Source: Neobacillus thermocopriae
GTDB taxonomy: Bacteria; Bacillota; Bacilli; Bacillales; Cytobacillaceae
Length of the DNA: 64,000 nt
Assembly (NCBI RefSeq): GCF_010975035.1
Contig: NZ_JAAIUV010000009.1
Coordinates: 1-64,000, forward strand
Reading direction: 5' to 3'
Below the pieces are notes generated by a model that saw only the letters and a program-made list of their open reading frames with translations, searched no databases and was not told the DNA's origin. Positions within the stretch are counted from its first letter, which is position 1, and every line of letters starts with the position of its first letter. A program made the translations under genes and the position numbers. Positions 54,718-64,000 of this stretch are shown here, piece after piece.

Positions 54718-55125
54718 ATGAATGAAATGAATATTTTAGAAATGGAACAAGGAAATAGCGGGCTCGGAAAAATAGAGATTGCACCTGAAGTTATTGAAGT
54801 AATAGCCGGCATTGCAGCCTCTGAGGTGGAAGGGGTAGCAGGAATGCGCGGGAATTTTGCTGCAGGAGTTGTAGAGCGTTTAGGGAAAAAGAATCATGGT
54901 AAAGGTGTAAAAGTTGAGCTAACTGAAACAGGAATAAAAATTGACGTATATTGTTTGATGAAATTCGGCATTTCTATCCCATCTGTTGCTGGAAAAATTC
55001 AAGAAAATATTCGTCAAGCATTACTGAATATGACTGCATTAGAACCAGAGGAAGTAAATATTCATGTGGTTGGAGTTCAGTTTGAAAACGTGAAACAAGA
55101 AACGGTAATTGAAGAGGAAGTATAG
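54718..55125 (+). CDS. yqhY: Asp23/Gls24 family protein (YqhY-like)
   Basis: This 135-residue protein of the DUF322 family has IEIAPEVIEVIAGIAASEVEG and GVKVELTETGIKIDVYCLMKFG. B. subtilis YqhY is encoded with accBC and is linked to control of acetyl-CoA carboxylase activity. The start is ATG 54718, 11 bases after GGAGG; a TTG just before it is possible. A terminator follows. Confidence 0.9.
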   Translation: MNEMNILEMEQGNSGLGKIEIAPEVIEVIAGIAASEVEGVAGMRGNFAAGVVERLGKKNHGKGVKVELTETGIKIDVYCLMKFGISIPSVAGKIQENIRQALLNMTALEPEEVNIHVVGVQFENVKQETVIEEEV

Positions 55126-55130
55126 AACAA

Positions 55131-55166
55131 AAAAGCCAAAGGAATTACTCCTTTGGTTTTTCTGTT
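55131..55166 (+). terminator. Terminator after yqhY
   Basis: AGCCAAAGGA and TCCTTTGGTT form a stem with a 4-base loop, followed by TTTC. Confidence 0.82.
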
Positions 55167-55296
55167 TATTTTTATCAATTCTTGAGTGCGAATCATTTTT
55201 ACTTATGCTATTATCTTTTTATGTGTAAGCTAAAATGATTGTTTAAAAATAATAGTATATATATTATTTAATTTCTCTAAAGGAGTTAAAGGCATA

Positions 55297-55695
55297 ATGA
55301 AAAGAAGAACAGCAAGGGAAAAGGCATTACAAGCTCTTTTTCAAATTGATGTCGCAGGTAGCGAACCAAAAGCAGCAATTGAACATGTTTTGGAAGAGGA
55401 GGCAGGAGATGATTATTTATCCAGACTTGTTTTAGGAGTAGTGGAACATAGAAGTGAAATTGATCAATTGATTGCTGACAATCTTGAAAAATGGACCCTT
55501 GACCGGTTAGCAACTGTCGATCGAAATATTTTAAGAATGGCTGTCTATGAATTAAAGTTTTTACATGATGAAGTTCCAGAAAAAGTAATAATGGATGAGG
55601 CTATTGAAATTGCCAAAAAATTTGGTGATGACCAATCAAACAAATTTGTAAATGCAATACTCTCAAAGGTGAAACAAAAACTTCATAAGGAATAG
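55297..55695 (+). CDS. nusB: Transcription antitermination factor NusB
   Basis: NusB (132 residues) binds boxA RNA with ribosomal protein S10 during rRNA synthesis. Signatures are RRTAREKALQALFQIDVAG, RLATVDRNILRMAVYELKFL, VIMDEAIEIAKKFGDDQSNKF and VNAILSKV. AAAGGAG precedes the ATG. folD follows 32 bases downstream. Confidence 0.96.
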   Translation: MKRRTAREKALQALFQIDVAGSEPKAAIEHVLEEEAGDDYLSRLVLGVVEHRSEIDQLIADNLEKWTLDRLATVDRNILRMAVYELKFLHDEVPEKVIMDEAIEIAKKFGDDQSNKFVNAILSKVKQKLHKE

Positions 55696-55727
55696 AATCA
55701 TTAAAAAACTAGGGGAGGACATGTAAG

Positions 55728-56582
55728 ATGACCGCTGTAATTATTAACGGAAAAGAAATTGCTGAAAAGAAAAAACAGGAAATTGCTGAAGAAGTAAAAA
55801 GGCTTAAGAGTCAAGGAGTAACTCCTGGTTTGGCTGTTATTCTCGTTGGTAATAATCATGCATCACGAACTTATGTAACAAATAAACAAAAAACATGTCA
55901 AGAACTTGGGATGAATTCTGTGTTAATCGAAATGCCAGAAGAAGTCTCAGAGAATGAATTGCTTTCAAAAATTGAAGAATTAAATCAAGATCCCCAAATT
56001 CATGGTATTTTGGTACAACTCCCTCTGCCAGCACATATTAATGAAACGAAAGTCATTGAGTCAATTTCACCTGATAAAGATGTTGATGGATTTCATCCAA
56101 TAAATATTGGACGGATGATGACTGGACAGAATACGTTCTTGCCATGTACACCTTATGGAATTATGGTTCTTTTAGAAGAATCTGGAATATCTGTAGAAGG
56201 AAAGCATGTGGTAGTAGTTGGAAGAAGTAATATAGTTGGTAAGCCTGCTGGCCAGTTATTTCTCAATCAACATGCAACAGTAACCTATTGTCATTCCCGA
56301 ACAAAAGATTTAATGGTACATACCAAACAAGCTGATATTCTTGTGGCAGCTGTTGGAATACCAAATTTTATTACGGCAGAGCATGTGAAAGAGGGAGCTA
56401 TCGTAATAGATGTGGGTATTAATCGTAACGAAGCTGGAAAGCTTTGTGGAGATGTTGCCTTTGATGAGGTAAGTAAAAAAGCGAGCTTCATTACTCCTGT
56501 ACCAAAAGGAGTGGGCCCAATGACAATCACAATGTTGATGTATAATACCCTTAAATCAGCGGCTGAAAGTATTAATCGCTAA
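55728..56582 (+). CDS. folD: Bifunctional methylenetetrahydrofolate dehydrogenase/cyclohydrolase
   Basis: FolD (284 residues) interconverts methylene-, methenyl- and formyl-tetrahydrofolate. It carries the catalytic tyrosine/lysine block [16 protein letters not shown], the dinucleotide motif [16 protein letters not shown] and [14 protein letters not shown] near the end. GGGGAGG precedes the ATG. It supplies the same one-carbon pool as the gcv operon. Confidence 0.97.
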   Translation: MTAVIINGKEIAEKKKQEIAEEVKRLKSQGVTPGLAVILVGNNHASRTYVTNKQKTCQELGMNSVLIEMPEEVSENELLSKIEELNQDPQIHGILVQLPLPAHINETKVIESISPDKDVDGFHPINIGRMMTGQNTFLPCTPYGIMVLLEESGISVEGKHVVVVGRSNIVGKPAGQLFLNQHATVTYCHSRTKDLMVHTKQADILVAAVGIPNFITAEHVKEGAIVIDVGINRNEAGKLCGDVAFDEVSKKASFITPVPKGVGPMTITMLMYNTLKSAAESINR

Positions 56583-56587
56583 ATGAA

Positions 56588-56661
56588 AAATTGCCCTTAT
56601 CTTTTATAAAAAGTATCATCCTGACGATAGGATTGGCGTTTATTTGGATAAGGGCAATTTT
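56588..56661. repeat. Inverted repeat between folD and xseA
   Basis: Arms AAATTGCCCTTATC and GATAAGGGCAATTT are separated by about 45 bases and followed by TATT. It may act as a weak terminator or leader structure ahead of xseA. Confidence 0.5.
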
Positions 56662-56688
56662 ATTCTAACGGTCCGAAGAGGAGTAACT

Positions 56689-58047
56689 ATGCAGGAACAA
56701 AGGTATTTATCTGTTAGTGCTTTAACTAAATACATAAAAAGAAAGTTTGATGCGGATCCGCATTTACGCGATATACATGTCCAAGGAGAAATATCTAATT
56801 TTAAACAACATTCCAGCGGTCATATGTATTTTACCTTAAAGGATGAGAAGGCAAGAATTCTAGCTGTTATGTTTGCTAGCCATTCAAGAACGATGAAGTT
56901 TTCCCCTGAAAATGGAATGAAGGTTATTGTTAAGGGAGAAATTACCGTTTACGAATCGAGTGGACAATATCAAATATATATTAAAGACATGCAACCCGAT
57001 GGTATAGGTGAATTATTTCTCGCTTATGAACAATTAAAAAAACGATTAGAAGAGGAAGGTCTTTTTGCACCTGAAGCAAAAAAATCTCTCCCATTATATC
57101 CTAAAACGATCGGTGTTATCACTTCCCCTACTGGTGCAGCTATTAGAGATATTATTACAACGACTAAAAGGCGATACCCAATCGGAAATATCCTCGTTTT
57201 CCCTGTACTTGTACAAGGTGAAAATGCGGCTCCTTCCATTGTAAATGCGATTGAAAAGGCAAATAGTATCGGGGATATTGATGTATTGATTGTAGGGCGT
57301 GGTGGTGGTTCAATTGAGGAATTATGGGCATTTAATGAGGAGATCGTCGCTAGAGCTATTTATGCCTCTAAAATTCCCATTATTTCTGCAGTTGGTCATG
57401 AGACAGATTTTACGATTGCTGATTTTGTTGCTGATATGAGAGCCCCCACTCCTACCGGAGCAGCTGAACTTGCCGTTCCTCATATTGAAGAACTGATGGA
57501 ACGGGTCTTGCAAAGACAAACCCGGTTACTAAGAGCCATGCAGGAAAAATTTAGGTATGAAAAAGAAAGGTTTAACCGTGTTCAAAAATCTCCTATTTTT
57601 CGATATCCAGAGCGTCTCTATGAACAAAAGCTTGAGCATTTGGATAAACTGACTGAAGCTATCAATCGAGAAGCTATTCGTTTATTTAAGATTAAAAAAG
57701 AGAATCAAATGCTTCTACATAAGCGTCTTGAAAAAAATCATCCTAAAAAAGTATTTAGCGAATCTAAGCATAATTTTGAACGGAAACAAAAAGAGTTAAA
57801 CAAGGCTTTATTGCAAGTTCTTTCAAAAAAGAAATCAGAATTTGAGCGAATGATTACAACCTTACAAGCTCTAAGCCCTTTAAAGATTATGGAGAGAGGT
57901 TACAGTTTAGCCTATACAAAAGATAATCATCTTGTTAAAAGCATAGATCAAGTCAAAGTATCGGATAATGTTAAGATTCAGCTGGCAGATGGAAGTCTTT
58001 TTTGTAAAGTGGAGAAAATAAAGGAGAGCGACAAAAGTGACGAATGA
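56689..58047 (+). CDS. xseA: Exodeoxyribonuclease VII large subunit
   Basis: XseA (452 residues) is the catalytic subunit of exonuclease VII. It opens with an OB-fold ([41 protein letters not shown]), followed by the catalytic domain ([55 protein letters not shown]) and a long coiled coil. GAGGAG precedes the ATG at 56689; the in-frame upstream extension overlaps the inverted repeat. Confidence 0.95.
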   Translation: MQEQRYLSVSALTKYIKRKFDADPHLRDIHVQGEISNFKQHSSGHMYFTLKDEKARILAVMFASHSRTMKFSPENGMKVIVKGEITVYESSGQYQIYIKDMQPDGIGELFLAYEQLKKRLEEEGLFAPEAKKSLPLYPKTIGVITSPTGAAIRDIITTTKRRYPIGNILVFPVLVQGENAAPSIVNAIEKANSIGDIDVLIVGRGGGSIEELWAFNEEIVARAIYASKIPIISAVGHETDFTIADFVADMRAPTPTGAAELAVPHIEELMERVLQRQTRLLRAMQEKFRYEKERFNRVQKSPIFRYPERLYEQKLEHLDKLTEAINREAIRLFKIKKENQMLLHKRLEKNHPKKVFSESKHNFERKQKELNKALLQVLSKKKSEFERMITTLQALSPLKIMERGYSLAYTKDNHLVKSIDQVKVSDNVKIQLADGSLFCKVEKIKESDKSDE

Positions 58048-58270
58048 AAAAAATATAACATTTGAAGAGGCCATGGCGAAGCTTGAACAAATTGTTGAAA
58101 AGCTGGAAGAGGGAGACATTCCTCTTGAGGAGGCCATCATTTATTATAAGGAAGGGATGGAGCTTTCCAAGCTTTGTCATGACAAATTAAAAAGTGCCGA
58201 AAAGCAGTTGACACAAATAATAACGGAGGATGGACGCAAGGAAGTTTTCTCAATCAATGAGGAGGAATAG
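58037..58270 (+). CDS. xseB: Exodeoxyribonuclease VII small subunit
   Basis: This 77-residue helical subunit has [20 protein letters not shown] and [18 protein letters not shown]. Several copies bind each XseA. The start is GTG at 58037, 11 bases inside xseA, with GGAGAG upstream, so the two are translationally coupled. Confidence 0.95.
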   Translation: MTNEKNITFEEAMAKLEQIVEKLEEGDIPLEEAIIYYKEGMELSKLCHDKLKSAEKQLTQIITEDGRKEVFSINEEE

Positions 58271-58272
58271 TT

Positions 58273-59166
58273 TTGAAGCCCAAGAAATTAAATATATTTG
58301 CTGCTGAATATAAAAAGCTACTTGAACACGAATTGCGTCATTTGATTGAAAAGCTTAATGCTCCTGCCATTCTTAAGGAATCGATGATGTATTCTCTCGA
58401 AGCAGGAGGTAAGCGTATTCGCCCATTATTGTTATTTGCAGCCTTAGATGCATTTGGAGTTAACCCTAGAAATGGCTTGCTTGCGGCGTGTGCGATTGAG
58501 ATGGTTCATACATATTCTTTAATCCATGATGATTTGCCTAGTATGGATAATGACGATCTTAGAAGAGGAAAACCAACCAATCATAAAGTATTTGGGGATG
58601 CAATTGCAACACTTGCAGGTGATGCTTTATTAACATATAGCTTTGAGGTGATGAGTAGCATACCGAATGAAATTGCATCTCCAGAAATGAAGTTGAAATT
58701 AGTCTTAGAAATGGCAAAAGCAGCTGGTTCAGAAGGAATGGTTGGTGGGCAAGTCGCAGATATGGAAGGAGAAGGAAAATCTTTAAATTTGGAGGAATTG
58801 GAGTATATCCATATCCACAAAACAGGAAAACTCCTAGAATTTAGCATATTGGCTGGTGCGATTTTAGCAAGAGCTGATCAGAAACAATTAGATTGTCTTT
58901 CTTCTTTTGCTTATCATCTCGGGTTAGCATTTCAAATACAAGATGATATTTTAGATTTAATTGGAAATCAACAATTGATTGGCAAACCTGTTGGTAGTGA
59001 TACAGTCAATCTTAAAAGTACATATCCAAAATTATTAACGTTAGAAGGAGCAAAGGATGCTTTGGAACATCAAATTGAACAGGCAAAGATCCAATTACAG
59101 AAATCTGGATTATCCACGAACCTGCTCCTAGAAATAACGGATTTAATCGCGTCACGGGACCGTTAG
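58273..59166 (+). CDS. ispA: Farnesyl diphosphate synthase-type prenyltransferase
   Basis: This 297-residue short-chain polyprenyl synthase makes farnesyl (or geranyl) diphosphate. The two Asp-rich motifs are HDDLPSMDNDDLRRG (first) and QIQDDILDLIG (second), with SLEAGGKRIRPLLLF before them. The start is TTG at 58273 with GGAGGA upstream. It joins dxs, which makes the isoprenoid precursor. Confidence 0.95.
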   Translation: MKPKKLNIFAAEYKKLLEHELRHLIEKLNAPAILKESMMYSLEAGGKRIRPLLLFAALDAFGVNPRNGLLAACAIEMVHTYSLIHDDLPSMDNDDLRRGKPTNHKVFGDAIATLAGDALLTYSFEVMSSIPNEIASPEMKLKLVLEMAKAAGSEGMVGGQVADMEGEGKSLNLEELEYIHIHKTGKLLEFSILAGAILARADQKQLDCLSSFAYHLGLAFQIQDDILDLIGNQQLIGKPVGSDTVNLKSTYPKLLTLEGAKDALEHQIEQAKIQLQKSGLSTNLLLEITDLIASRDR

Positions 59167-59231
59167 TATACAGCTATTTGAGGCAGAGAAATTAGTGTGT
59201 TATAATTTTAATCAATGTATAAATGTAGACA

Positions 59232-59268
59232 ACGCCGTTATCACTGTCGTGTTAGCGGCTCTTTTTTA
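59232..59268 (+). terminator. Possible terminator between ispA and dxs
   Basis: GCCGTTA and TTAGCGGC pair with one bulge and are followed by TCTTTTTT. It ends about 80 bases before dxs. Confidence 0.65.
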
Positions 59269-59350
59269 AGAAGTAAGTCCTCATTTTAAGAAATGAGAAA
59301 TACAACAGCTTAGGTAAGATAGAAAAAGCATGAAAGTGAGTGGTCCATAA

Positions 59351-61246
59351 ATGGATCTATTAAAAATTAAAGACCCATCCTTTTTAAAGGGTCTGTCTAT
59401 TAAAGAACTGGAAGCTTTAAGTAAAGAAATTCGCCAATTCCTTATTGAAAAGCTGTCTGTAACCGGTGGCCATATAGGACCGAATTTAGGAGTGGTTGAA
59501 TTAACGATTGCATTACATAAATGCTTTAACAGTCCTAAGGATAAGATAATATGGGATGTTGGACACCAATCATATGTTCATAAGATACTAACAGGACGTG
59601 CATGCGAGTTTGATACGTTAAGGCAATACAAAGGCCTTTGCGGATTTCCTAAAATGGCAGAGAGTGAGCATGATGTTTGGGAAACCGGTCATAGCTCTAC
59701 ATCTCTTTCTGCAGCGATGGGTATGGCCATTGCCAGAGATTTAAAAAAAGAAAATTATTTTGTTGTTCCTGTCATTGGTGATGGTGCTTTAACGGGGGGG
59801 ATGGCTTTAGAGGCACTTAATCATATTGGACATGAAAAAAAAGATATGATTGTTATTCTTAATGATAATGAAATGTCAATTGCTCCGAATGTAGGAGCTT
59901 TGCATAATATTCTAGGACAGTTACGTACGGCTGGAAAATACCAATGGGTAAAAGATGAATTGGAATATTTATTAAAGAAAATACCGGCTGTAGGTGGTAA
60001 ATTAGCTGCCACAGCTGAACGGGTGAAGGATAGTCTTAAATATTTATTTGTATCTGGGATGTTTTTTGAAGAATTAGGTTTTACCTATTTAGGACCCGTT
60101 GATGGGCATAATTTCGAGGATTTGTTTGAGAATATCGCCTATGCGAAAAAGACTGAAGGGCCAATCCTCCTCCATGTCATAACTAAGAAAGGGAAAGGTT
60201 TTCATCCTGCTGAATCGGATAAAACAGGTACTTGGCATGGTACAGGCCCTTATAAAATGGATACGGGTGATTTTGTTAAACCAAATAAAAAGCAGCCGCC
60301 TGCATGGAGTAGTCTAGTTAGCGAAACTGTTCGTAGACTTGCACGGGATGATGATCGAATTGTGGCGATCACACCTGCTATGCCGGTTGGCTCTAAACTT
60401 GAAGGGTTTGCGAGTGAGTTTCCTAACCGTATGTATGATGTGGGGATAGCTGAACAACATGCAGCCACAATGGCAGCAGGTTTGGCGACGCAAAATATGA
60501 AGCCATATTTGGCCATTTACTCCACATTTTTGCAACGTGCGTATGATCAGGTAGTCCATGATATTGCTCGGCAGAATCTAAATGTATTTATTGGGATAGA
60601 TCGAGCTGGACTTGTTGGAGCGGATGGAGAAACTCATCAAGGAGTATTTGATATTGCCTTCTTAAGACATATTCCTAATATCATCTTAATGATGCCAAAA
60701 GATGAAAACGAAGGTCAGCATATGGTCTATACGGCAATAAATTATGACGATGGTCCCATTGCAATGAGATTCCCTCGGGGGAATGGGATTGGTGTACCTT
60801 TAGATAAAGAATTACAGAACATTCCTATTGGCACTTGGGAAGTACTAAGAGAAGGAGAGGATGCTGCCATTCTCACCTTTGGTACTACCATTCCAATGGC
60901 TATGAAAGCGGCAGATCAACTTGAAAAACTGGGCATATCTGTTAAAGTTGTAAATGCCCGTTTTATAAAACCGATGGATGAAAATATGTTGACTAGTTTA
61001 TTGGATGAAAATATGCCAATCTTAACGATTGAAGAAGCGGTCTTGCAAGGAGGATTTGGGAGCTATGTATTAGAGTATGCCCATTCTAAAGGGTATTATC
61101 ATGTTCAAATTGATAGAATGGGTATACCAGACAAATTTATTGAACATGGAGATGTCTCTTCATTGTTAGAAGAAATTGGATTAACAACCGAGGAAGTAGT
61201 TAAAAGGGTTTCGGTACTTGCAAGAAAAAAACAAAAAAGGGCTTAA
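59351..61246 (+). CDS. dxs: 1-deoxy-D-xylulose-5-phosphate synthase
   Basis: Dxs (631 residues) condenses pyruvate and glyceraldehyde 3-phosphate with thiamine diphosphate, the entry step of the MEP isoprenoid pathway. It has [14 protein letters not shown], the thiamine motif [19 protein letters not shown] ... ILNDNEMSI, and the transketolase block [17 protein letters not shown] weak AAAGTGAGTGG site precedes the ATG. It overlaps no neighbour; yqxC starts five bases after its stop. Confidence 0.97.
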   Translation: MDLLKIKDPSFLKGLSIKELEALSKEIRQFLIEKLSVTGGHIGPNLGVVELTIALHKCFNSPKDKIIWDVGHQSYVHKILTGRACEFDTLRQYKGLCGFPKMAESEHDVWETGHSSTSLSAAMGMAIARDLKKENYFVVPVIGDGALTGGMALEALNHIGHEKKDMIVILNDNEMSIAPNVGALHNILGQLRTAGKYQWVKDELEYLLKKIPAVGGKLAATAERVKDSLKYLFVSGMFFEELGFTYLGPVDGHNFEDLFENIAYAKKTEGPILLHVITKKGKGFHPAESDKTGTWHGTGPYKMDTGDFVKPNKKQPPAWSSLVSETVRRLARDDDRIVAITPAMPVGSKLEGFASEFPNRMYDVGIAEQHAATMAAGLATQNMKPYLAIYSTFLQRAYDQVVHDIARQNLNVFIGIDRAGLVGADGETHQGVFDIAFLRHIPNIILMMPKDENEGQHMVYTAINYDDGPIAMRFPRGNGIGVPLDKELQNIPIGTWEVLREGEDAAILTFGTTIPMAMKAADQLEKLGISVKVVNARFIKPMDENMLTSLLDENMPILTIEEAVLQGGFGSYVLEYAHSKGYYHVQIDRMGIPDKFIEHGDVSSLLEEIGLTTEEVVKRVSVLARKKQKRA

Positions 61247-61250
61247 ACGG

Positions 61251-62081
61251 ATGAAAACGAAAGAACGTTTAGATGTATTATTAGTTGAAAGAGGATTATT
61301 TGAAACAAGGGAAAAAGCTAAACGAGCCGTCATGGCTGGAATCGTATATACAGGTGAACAAAGGTTGGATAAACCGGGTGAAAAAGTAAAAATTGATATC
61401 CCAATTAATGTAAAAGGTAATGTTATGCCCTATGTTAGTAGGGGAGGATTAAAGCTTGAAAAGGCATTAAAAGTGTTTGATGTCAATGTGATGGATAAAG
61501 TGGTCATTGATATTGGTGCCTCAACAGGTGGATTTACAGATTGTGCCCTCCAAAATGGAGCAAAAAAATCTTACGCATTGGATGTGGGGTATAATCAATT
61601 AGCCTGGAAGCTACGTCAAGATAAACGAGTTGTTGTGATGGAACGAACCAACTTCCGTTATGTAACACCTGCTGATCTAACCGATGAAATGCCTAATTTC
61701 GCTACAATCGATGTTTCTTTTATTTCATTGACCCTAATTTTACCTGTATTAAAAAATTTGCTTGTTCCTGGAAGTGACATTATTGCGCTAGTAAAACCTC
61801 AATTTGAAGCAGGAAGAGAGCAGGTAGGAAAAAAAGGTATTGTTCGTGATGAAAAAGTACATCTTCAAGTAATAGAAAAAATTATTGATTTTTCCATTCA
61901 GCAAGCATATACAGTTGCTAATTTATCTTATTCTCCTATAACAGGGGGAGATGGAAATATCGAATTTTTACTGCACCTGAAATGGGAAGGAGAACGGGAG
62001 AAAGGTGTATGTGAATTACCAGTTGAGCCTTCCCAAATCGTAAAAGACGCACATAAAGAATTTCAAACTAAACAAAAATAA
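61251..62081 (+). CDS. yqxC: TlyA family RNA methyltransferase (YqxC-like)
   Basis: This 276-residue protein has an N-terminal S4 RNA-binding domain (RLDVLLVERGLFETREKAKR, YVSRGGLKLEKAL) and an FtsJ-like methyltransferase domain (VVIDIGASTGGFTDCALQNG, LDVGYNQLAWKLRQD, FATIDVSFISL). TlyA 2'-O-methylates rRNA in mycobacteria. The ATG at 61251 is used because family members begin MKTKERLDVLL; RBS is weak, so coupling to dxs is likely. Confidence 0.92.
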   Translation: MKTKERLDVLLVERGLFETREKAKRAVMAGIVYTGEQRLDKPGEKVKIDIPINVKGNVMPYVSRGGLKLEKALKVFDVNVMDKVVIDIGASTGGFTDCALQNGAKKSYALDVGYNQLAWKLRQDKRVVVMERTNFRYVTPADLTDEMPNFATIDVSFISLTLILPVLKNLLVPGSDIIALVKPQFEAGREQVGKKGIVRDEKVHLQVIEKIIDFSIQQAYTVANLSYSPITGGDGNIEFLLHLKWEGEREKGVCELPVEPSQIVKDAHKEFQTKQK

Positions 62082-62113
62082 AAAGGATAAGCCTGAGTGC
62101 TTATCCTTTTTAT
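62079..62113 (+). terminator. Terminator after yqxC
   Basis: AAAAAGGATAAGC and GCTTATCCTTTTT surround a 6-base loop. The 229 bases after it show no other feature that I can support. Confidence 0.85.
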
Positions 62114-62342
62114 TTTAGATATGAGGTGAATTTTTAACATCTAGAAAAGTATAGAATTTGAATACGGATATACGAATAAAACAATCATCTGACTTATAGA
62201 GTCACAATATGTTAAGGTGCCTATCCTATTGAATGTATATATATGTATTTTTATAAAAGAATTCATTGTACAAACCTTTAAAAATCGGCTAACATATGGG
62301 TAGAAGTGCTCATTAATAATTGAGGATTTTAGGAGTGAAAAA

Positions 62343-62792
62343 ATGAATAAAGGACAGCGCCATATTAAAATAAGAGAGATTATAGCCAGTAATGATATAG
62401 AAACACAGGATGAATTGGTAGATGAACTAAAAAATGCAGGCTATAATGTCACTCAAGCTACCGTTTCAAGAGATATAAAAGAATTGCATCTTGTTAAAGT
62501 GCCATTAAGTGATGGAAGATACAAATACAGTCTTCCAGCCGACCAAAGGTTTAACCCATTACAAAAATTAAAAAGAGCCTTAGTTGATGCATTTATCCGT
62601 ATTGATTCTGCAGGAAATTTACTTGTGATGAAATGCTTGCCTGGAAATGCTATGGCCATAGGGGCATTAATTGACAATTTGGACTGGGATGAAATTTTAG
62701 GAACGATTTGCGGAGATGATACTATACTTATAATTTGTCGTACACCAGAACATGCCGAAGGAATTTCAAAAAGATTTCTTGATATGCTTTAA
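62343..62792 (+). CDS. argR: Arginine repressor/activator ArgR (AhrC)
   Basis: ArgR (149 residues) represses arginine synthesis and activates its breakdown in response to arginine. It has the winged-helix domain ([38 protein letters not shown]) and the oligomerisation/arginine-binding domain ([35 protein letters not shown]). TTAGGAG precedes the ATG. It is followed 15 bases later by recN. Confidence 0.97.
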   Translation: MNKGQRHIKIREIIASNDIETQDELVDELKNAGYNVTQATVSRDIKELHLVKVPLSDGRYKYSLPADQRFNPLQKLKRALVDAFIRIDSAGNLLVMKCLPGNAMAIGALIDNLDWDEILGTICGDDTILIICRTPEHAEGISKRFLDML

Positions 62793-62807
62793 TTGGGGGA
62801 GTTCTTC

Positions 62808-64000
62808 TTGTTAGCAGAATTATCGATAAAAAATTTCGCCATTATTGAAAAGCTTTCTATCTCATTTGATAAAGGGCTAACTGTTTTAACTGGAGAAACA
62901 GGAGCGGGGAAATCAATTATTATTGATGCGATTCATTTACTGGTAGGTGGGCGAGGATCTTCCGAATTTGTCCGCCACGGCGAGGAAAAAGCGGAGATTG
63001 AAGGTTTGTTTCAAATTGACGATCTTCAACACCCAGTATATGCAAAAGCATTAGAATTCGGTATTGATATTGAGGAAGGCATGGTCATTTTGCGCCGTGA
63101 TATCTCTCGAACAGGAAAAAGTGTGTGCCGTATTAATGGAAAGTTGGTTACCATTTCCACTCTTCGAGAAATTGGTGCAGTTCTTGTTGATATCCATGGC
63201 CAGCATGAGCATCAAGAATTAATGGATGAAACGAAACATTTACCACTCCTTGATCAATTTGGAGGAGAAGAAATCACTTCTTCACTTGAGGTATATCAGG
63301 AACTTTTTCGCAAATACGAGCAAACGCGCCAAAAGCTTAAGGCGTTAAGTGAAAATGACCAGCAAATGGCTCATCGGTTGGATTTAATTTTATTTCAATT
63401 TAACGAAATCCAAAAAGCTAATTTAAAGCTGGACGAAGATGAAGAATTAATGAGTGAAAAAAGAAAATTGGTGAATTTTGAAAAACTCTTCGAGGCTTTT
63501 CAATTAAGTTATTCTGCATTAAATGGTGAACAAAAAGGGTTAGATTGGCTTGGAATGGCAATGGGCCATTTAGAAAATGCTGCCTCTCTGGACTCCACAT
63601 ACAAAGACTTATATGAGGCTGTTTCCAATTGTTATTATCAATTGGAGGATGCAGGCCGGGCAATTAGAAATGAAATGGAAGTATTGGAATTTGATCCAGA
63701 ACGATTAAATGAAATCGAAGATCGTTTAAATGAAATAAACCAATTAAAACGAAAATATGGAAAGACAATACATGAAATATTAGAATATGCTGCAAAAATT
63801 GAAGAGGAAATCGAAACACTTCAAAATAAAGAAACATTTATTGGAGAATTAGAAAAGGAGTTATCTTCCATAGAAAAAGACCTAGCTCTCGAGGCAAAAC
63901 AATTAACAGAGCTTCGTCAAAAATGGGCAAGGAAGTTAACAGAGCTCATACATAAAGAATTAAAAGATCTATATATGGAAAAAACTATTTTTGAAATTCG
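62808..64000 (+). CDS. recN: DNA repair protein RecN, cut by window edge
   Basis: RecN is an SMC-like ATPase that acts early in double-strand break repair. The start is TTG at 62808 with GGGGGAG upstream, giving MLAELSIKNFAIIEKLSISF. Walker A is LTGETGAGKSIIIDAI; RTGKSVCRINGKLVT and DIHGQHEHQELM follow, then the start of the coiled coil. About 397 residues are present; the C-terminal ATPase half is outside the window. Confidence 0.96.
   Translation, partial: MLAELSIKNFAIIEKLSISFDKGLTVLTGETGAGKSIIIDAIHLLVGGRGSSEFVRHGEEKAEIEGLFQIDDLQHPVYAKALEFGIDIEEGMVILRRDISRTGKSVCRINGKLVTISTLREIGAVLVDIHGQHEHQELMDETKHLPLLDQFGGEEITSSLEVYQELFRKYEQTRQKLKALSENDQQMAHRLDLILFQFNEIQKANLKLDEDEELMSEKRKLVNFEKLFEAFQLSYSALNGEQKGLDWLGMAMGHLENAASLDSTYKDLYEAVSNCYYQLEDAGRAIRNEMEVLEFDPERLNEIEDRLNEINQLKRKYGKTIHEILEYAAKIEEEIETLQNKETFIGELEKELSSIEKDLALEAKQLTELRQKWARKLTELIHKELKDLYMEKTIFEI

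Noticed and set aside
62200..62340. ARG box upstream of argR
   Set aside because: A/T-rich stretches with partial GAAT and ATTC matches exist, but none fits the operator well enough to annotate.
1..64000. CRISPR array, tRNA or rRNA genes, prophage
   Set aside because: I saw no regularly spaced repeats, cloverleaf or rRNA sequence, and no phage structural or integrase genes.

Overview
The window is chromosomal DNA from a low-GC, endospore-forming member of the Bacillaceae. The evidence is a complete spoIIIA operon, a complete comG operon, and gene order that largely follows the B. subtilis yqgX-comG-yqhH-gcv-yqhL/M ... yqhO-efp-spoIIIA-accBC-nusB-folD-xse-ispA-dxs-yqxC-argR-recN region. I cannot assign a species from sequence alone. 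Comparisons with B. subtilis gene order are from memory.

Layout. 0-5 kb: cut IS1182-type transposase, small membrane proteins (DUF2759, DUF2626), an MBL-fold hydrolase, a MidA-type methyltransferase and a cysteine-containing HTH regulator. 4.8-5.1 kb: structured non-coding repeats. 5.2-9.5 kb: comGA-GG and yqzE (DNA-uptake pseudopilus). 9.5-12 kb: yqhG and the SNF2-type helicase yqhH, on the minus strand. 12.1-18 kb: tandem glycine riboswitch, glycine cleavage genes gcvT-gcvPA-gcvPB, a rhodanese and the octanoyltransferase lipM. 18-41 kb: an accessory block, in the place where B. subtilis carries only mntR. It holds a B12-dependent ribonucleotide reductase gene (nrdJ) cut by two group I introns, metE under a B12 riboswitch, a yxdJKLM-yxeA-like peptide-sensing/detoxification system, a second two-component system, a taurine/sulfonate-type ABC transporter with a TauD-like dioxygenase, an SMR exporter and decayed genes. 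41-64 kb: back to the conserved backbone: yqhO/P/Q/R/T, efp, a PCYCGC lipoprotein with an in-frame UGA, the spoIIIA operon, accBC, yqhY, nusB, folD, xseAB, ispA, dxs, yqxC, argR and the start of recN.

How parts fit together. The gcv operon, its glycine riboswitch and lipM form the glycine-cleavage/lipoate module, since octanoylated GcvH is the source of lipoate. NrdJ needs adenosylcobalamin, while metE (the B12-independent methionine synthase) sits behind a B12 riboswitch, so the accessory block contains both a user and a sensor of B12. NrdR boxes precede nrdJ. A TTACA-N4-TGTAA operator is repeated upstream of both halves of the yxd-like locus.

Most notable observations: (1) two group I introns, 328 and 340 nt, at conserved motifs of nrdJ, with P1, P7 and P10 pairings that fix the splice sites; (2) a lipoprotein whose reading frame continues through a UGA at a probable CxxC cysteine, followed by a compact SECIS-like hairpin, which makes it a candidate selenoprotein; (3) probable AUU initiation of spoIIIAD and possibly comGA, with a short in-frame leader ORF before comGA; (4) the same structured repeat immediately upstream of both comG and spoIIIA; (5) a transporter cassette bounded by GAGGGGACG repeats and lying between an intact two-component system and the decayed copy of its regulator.
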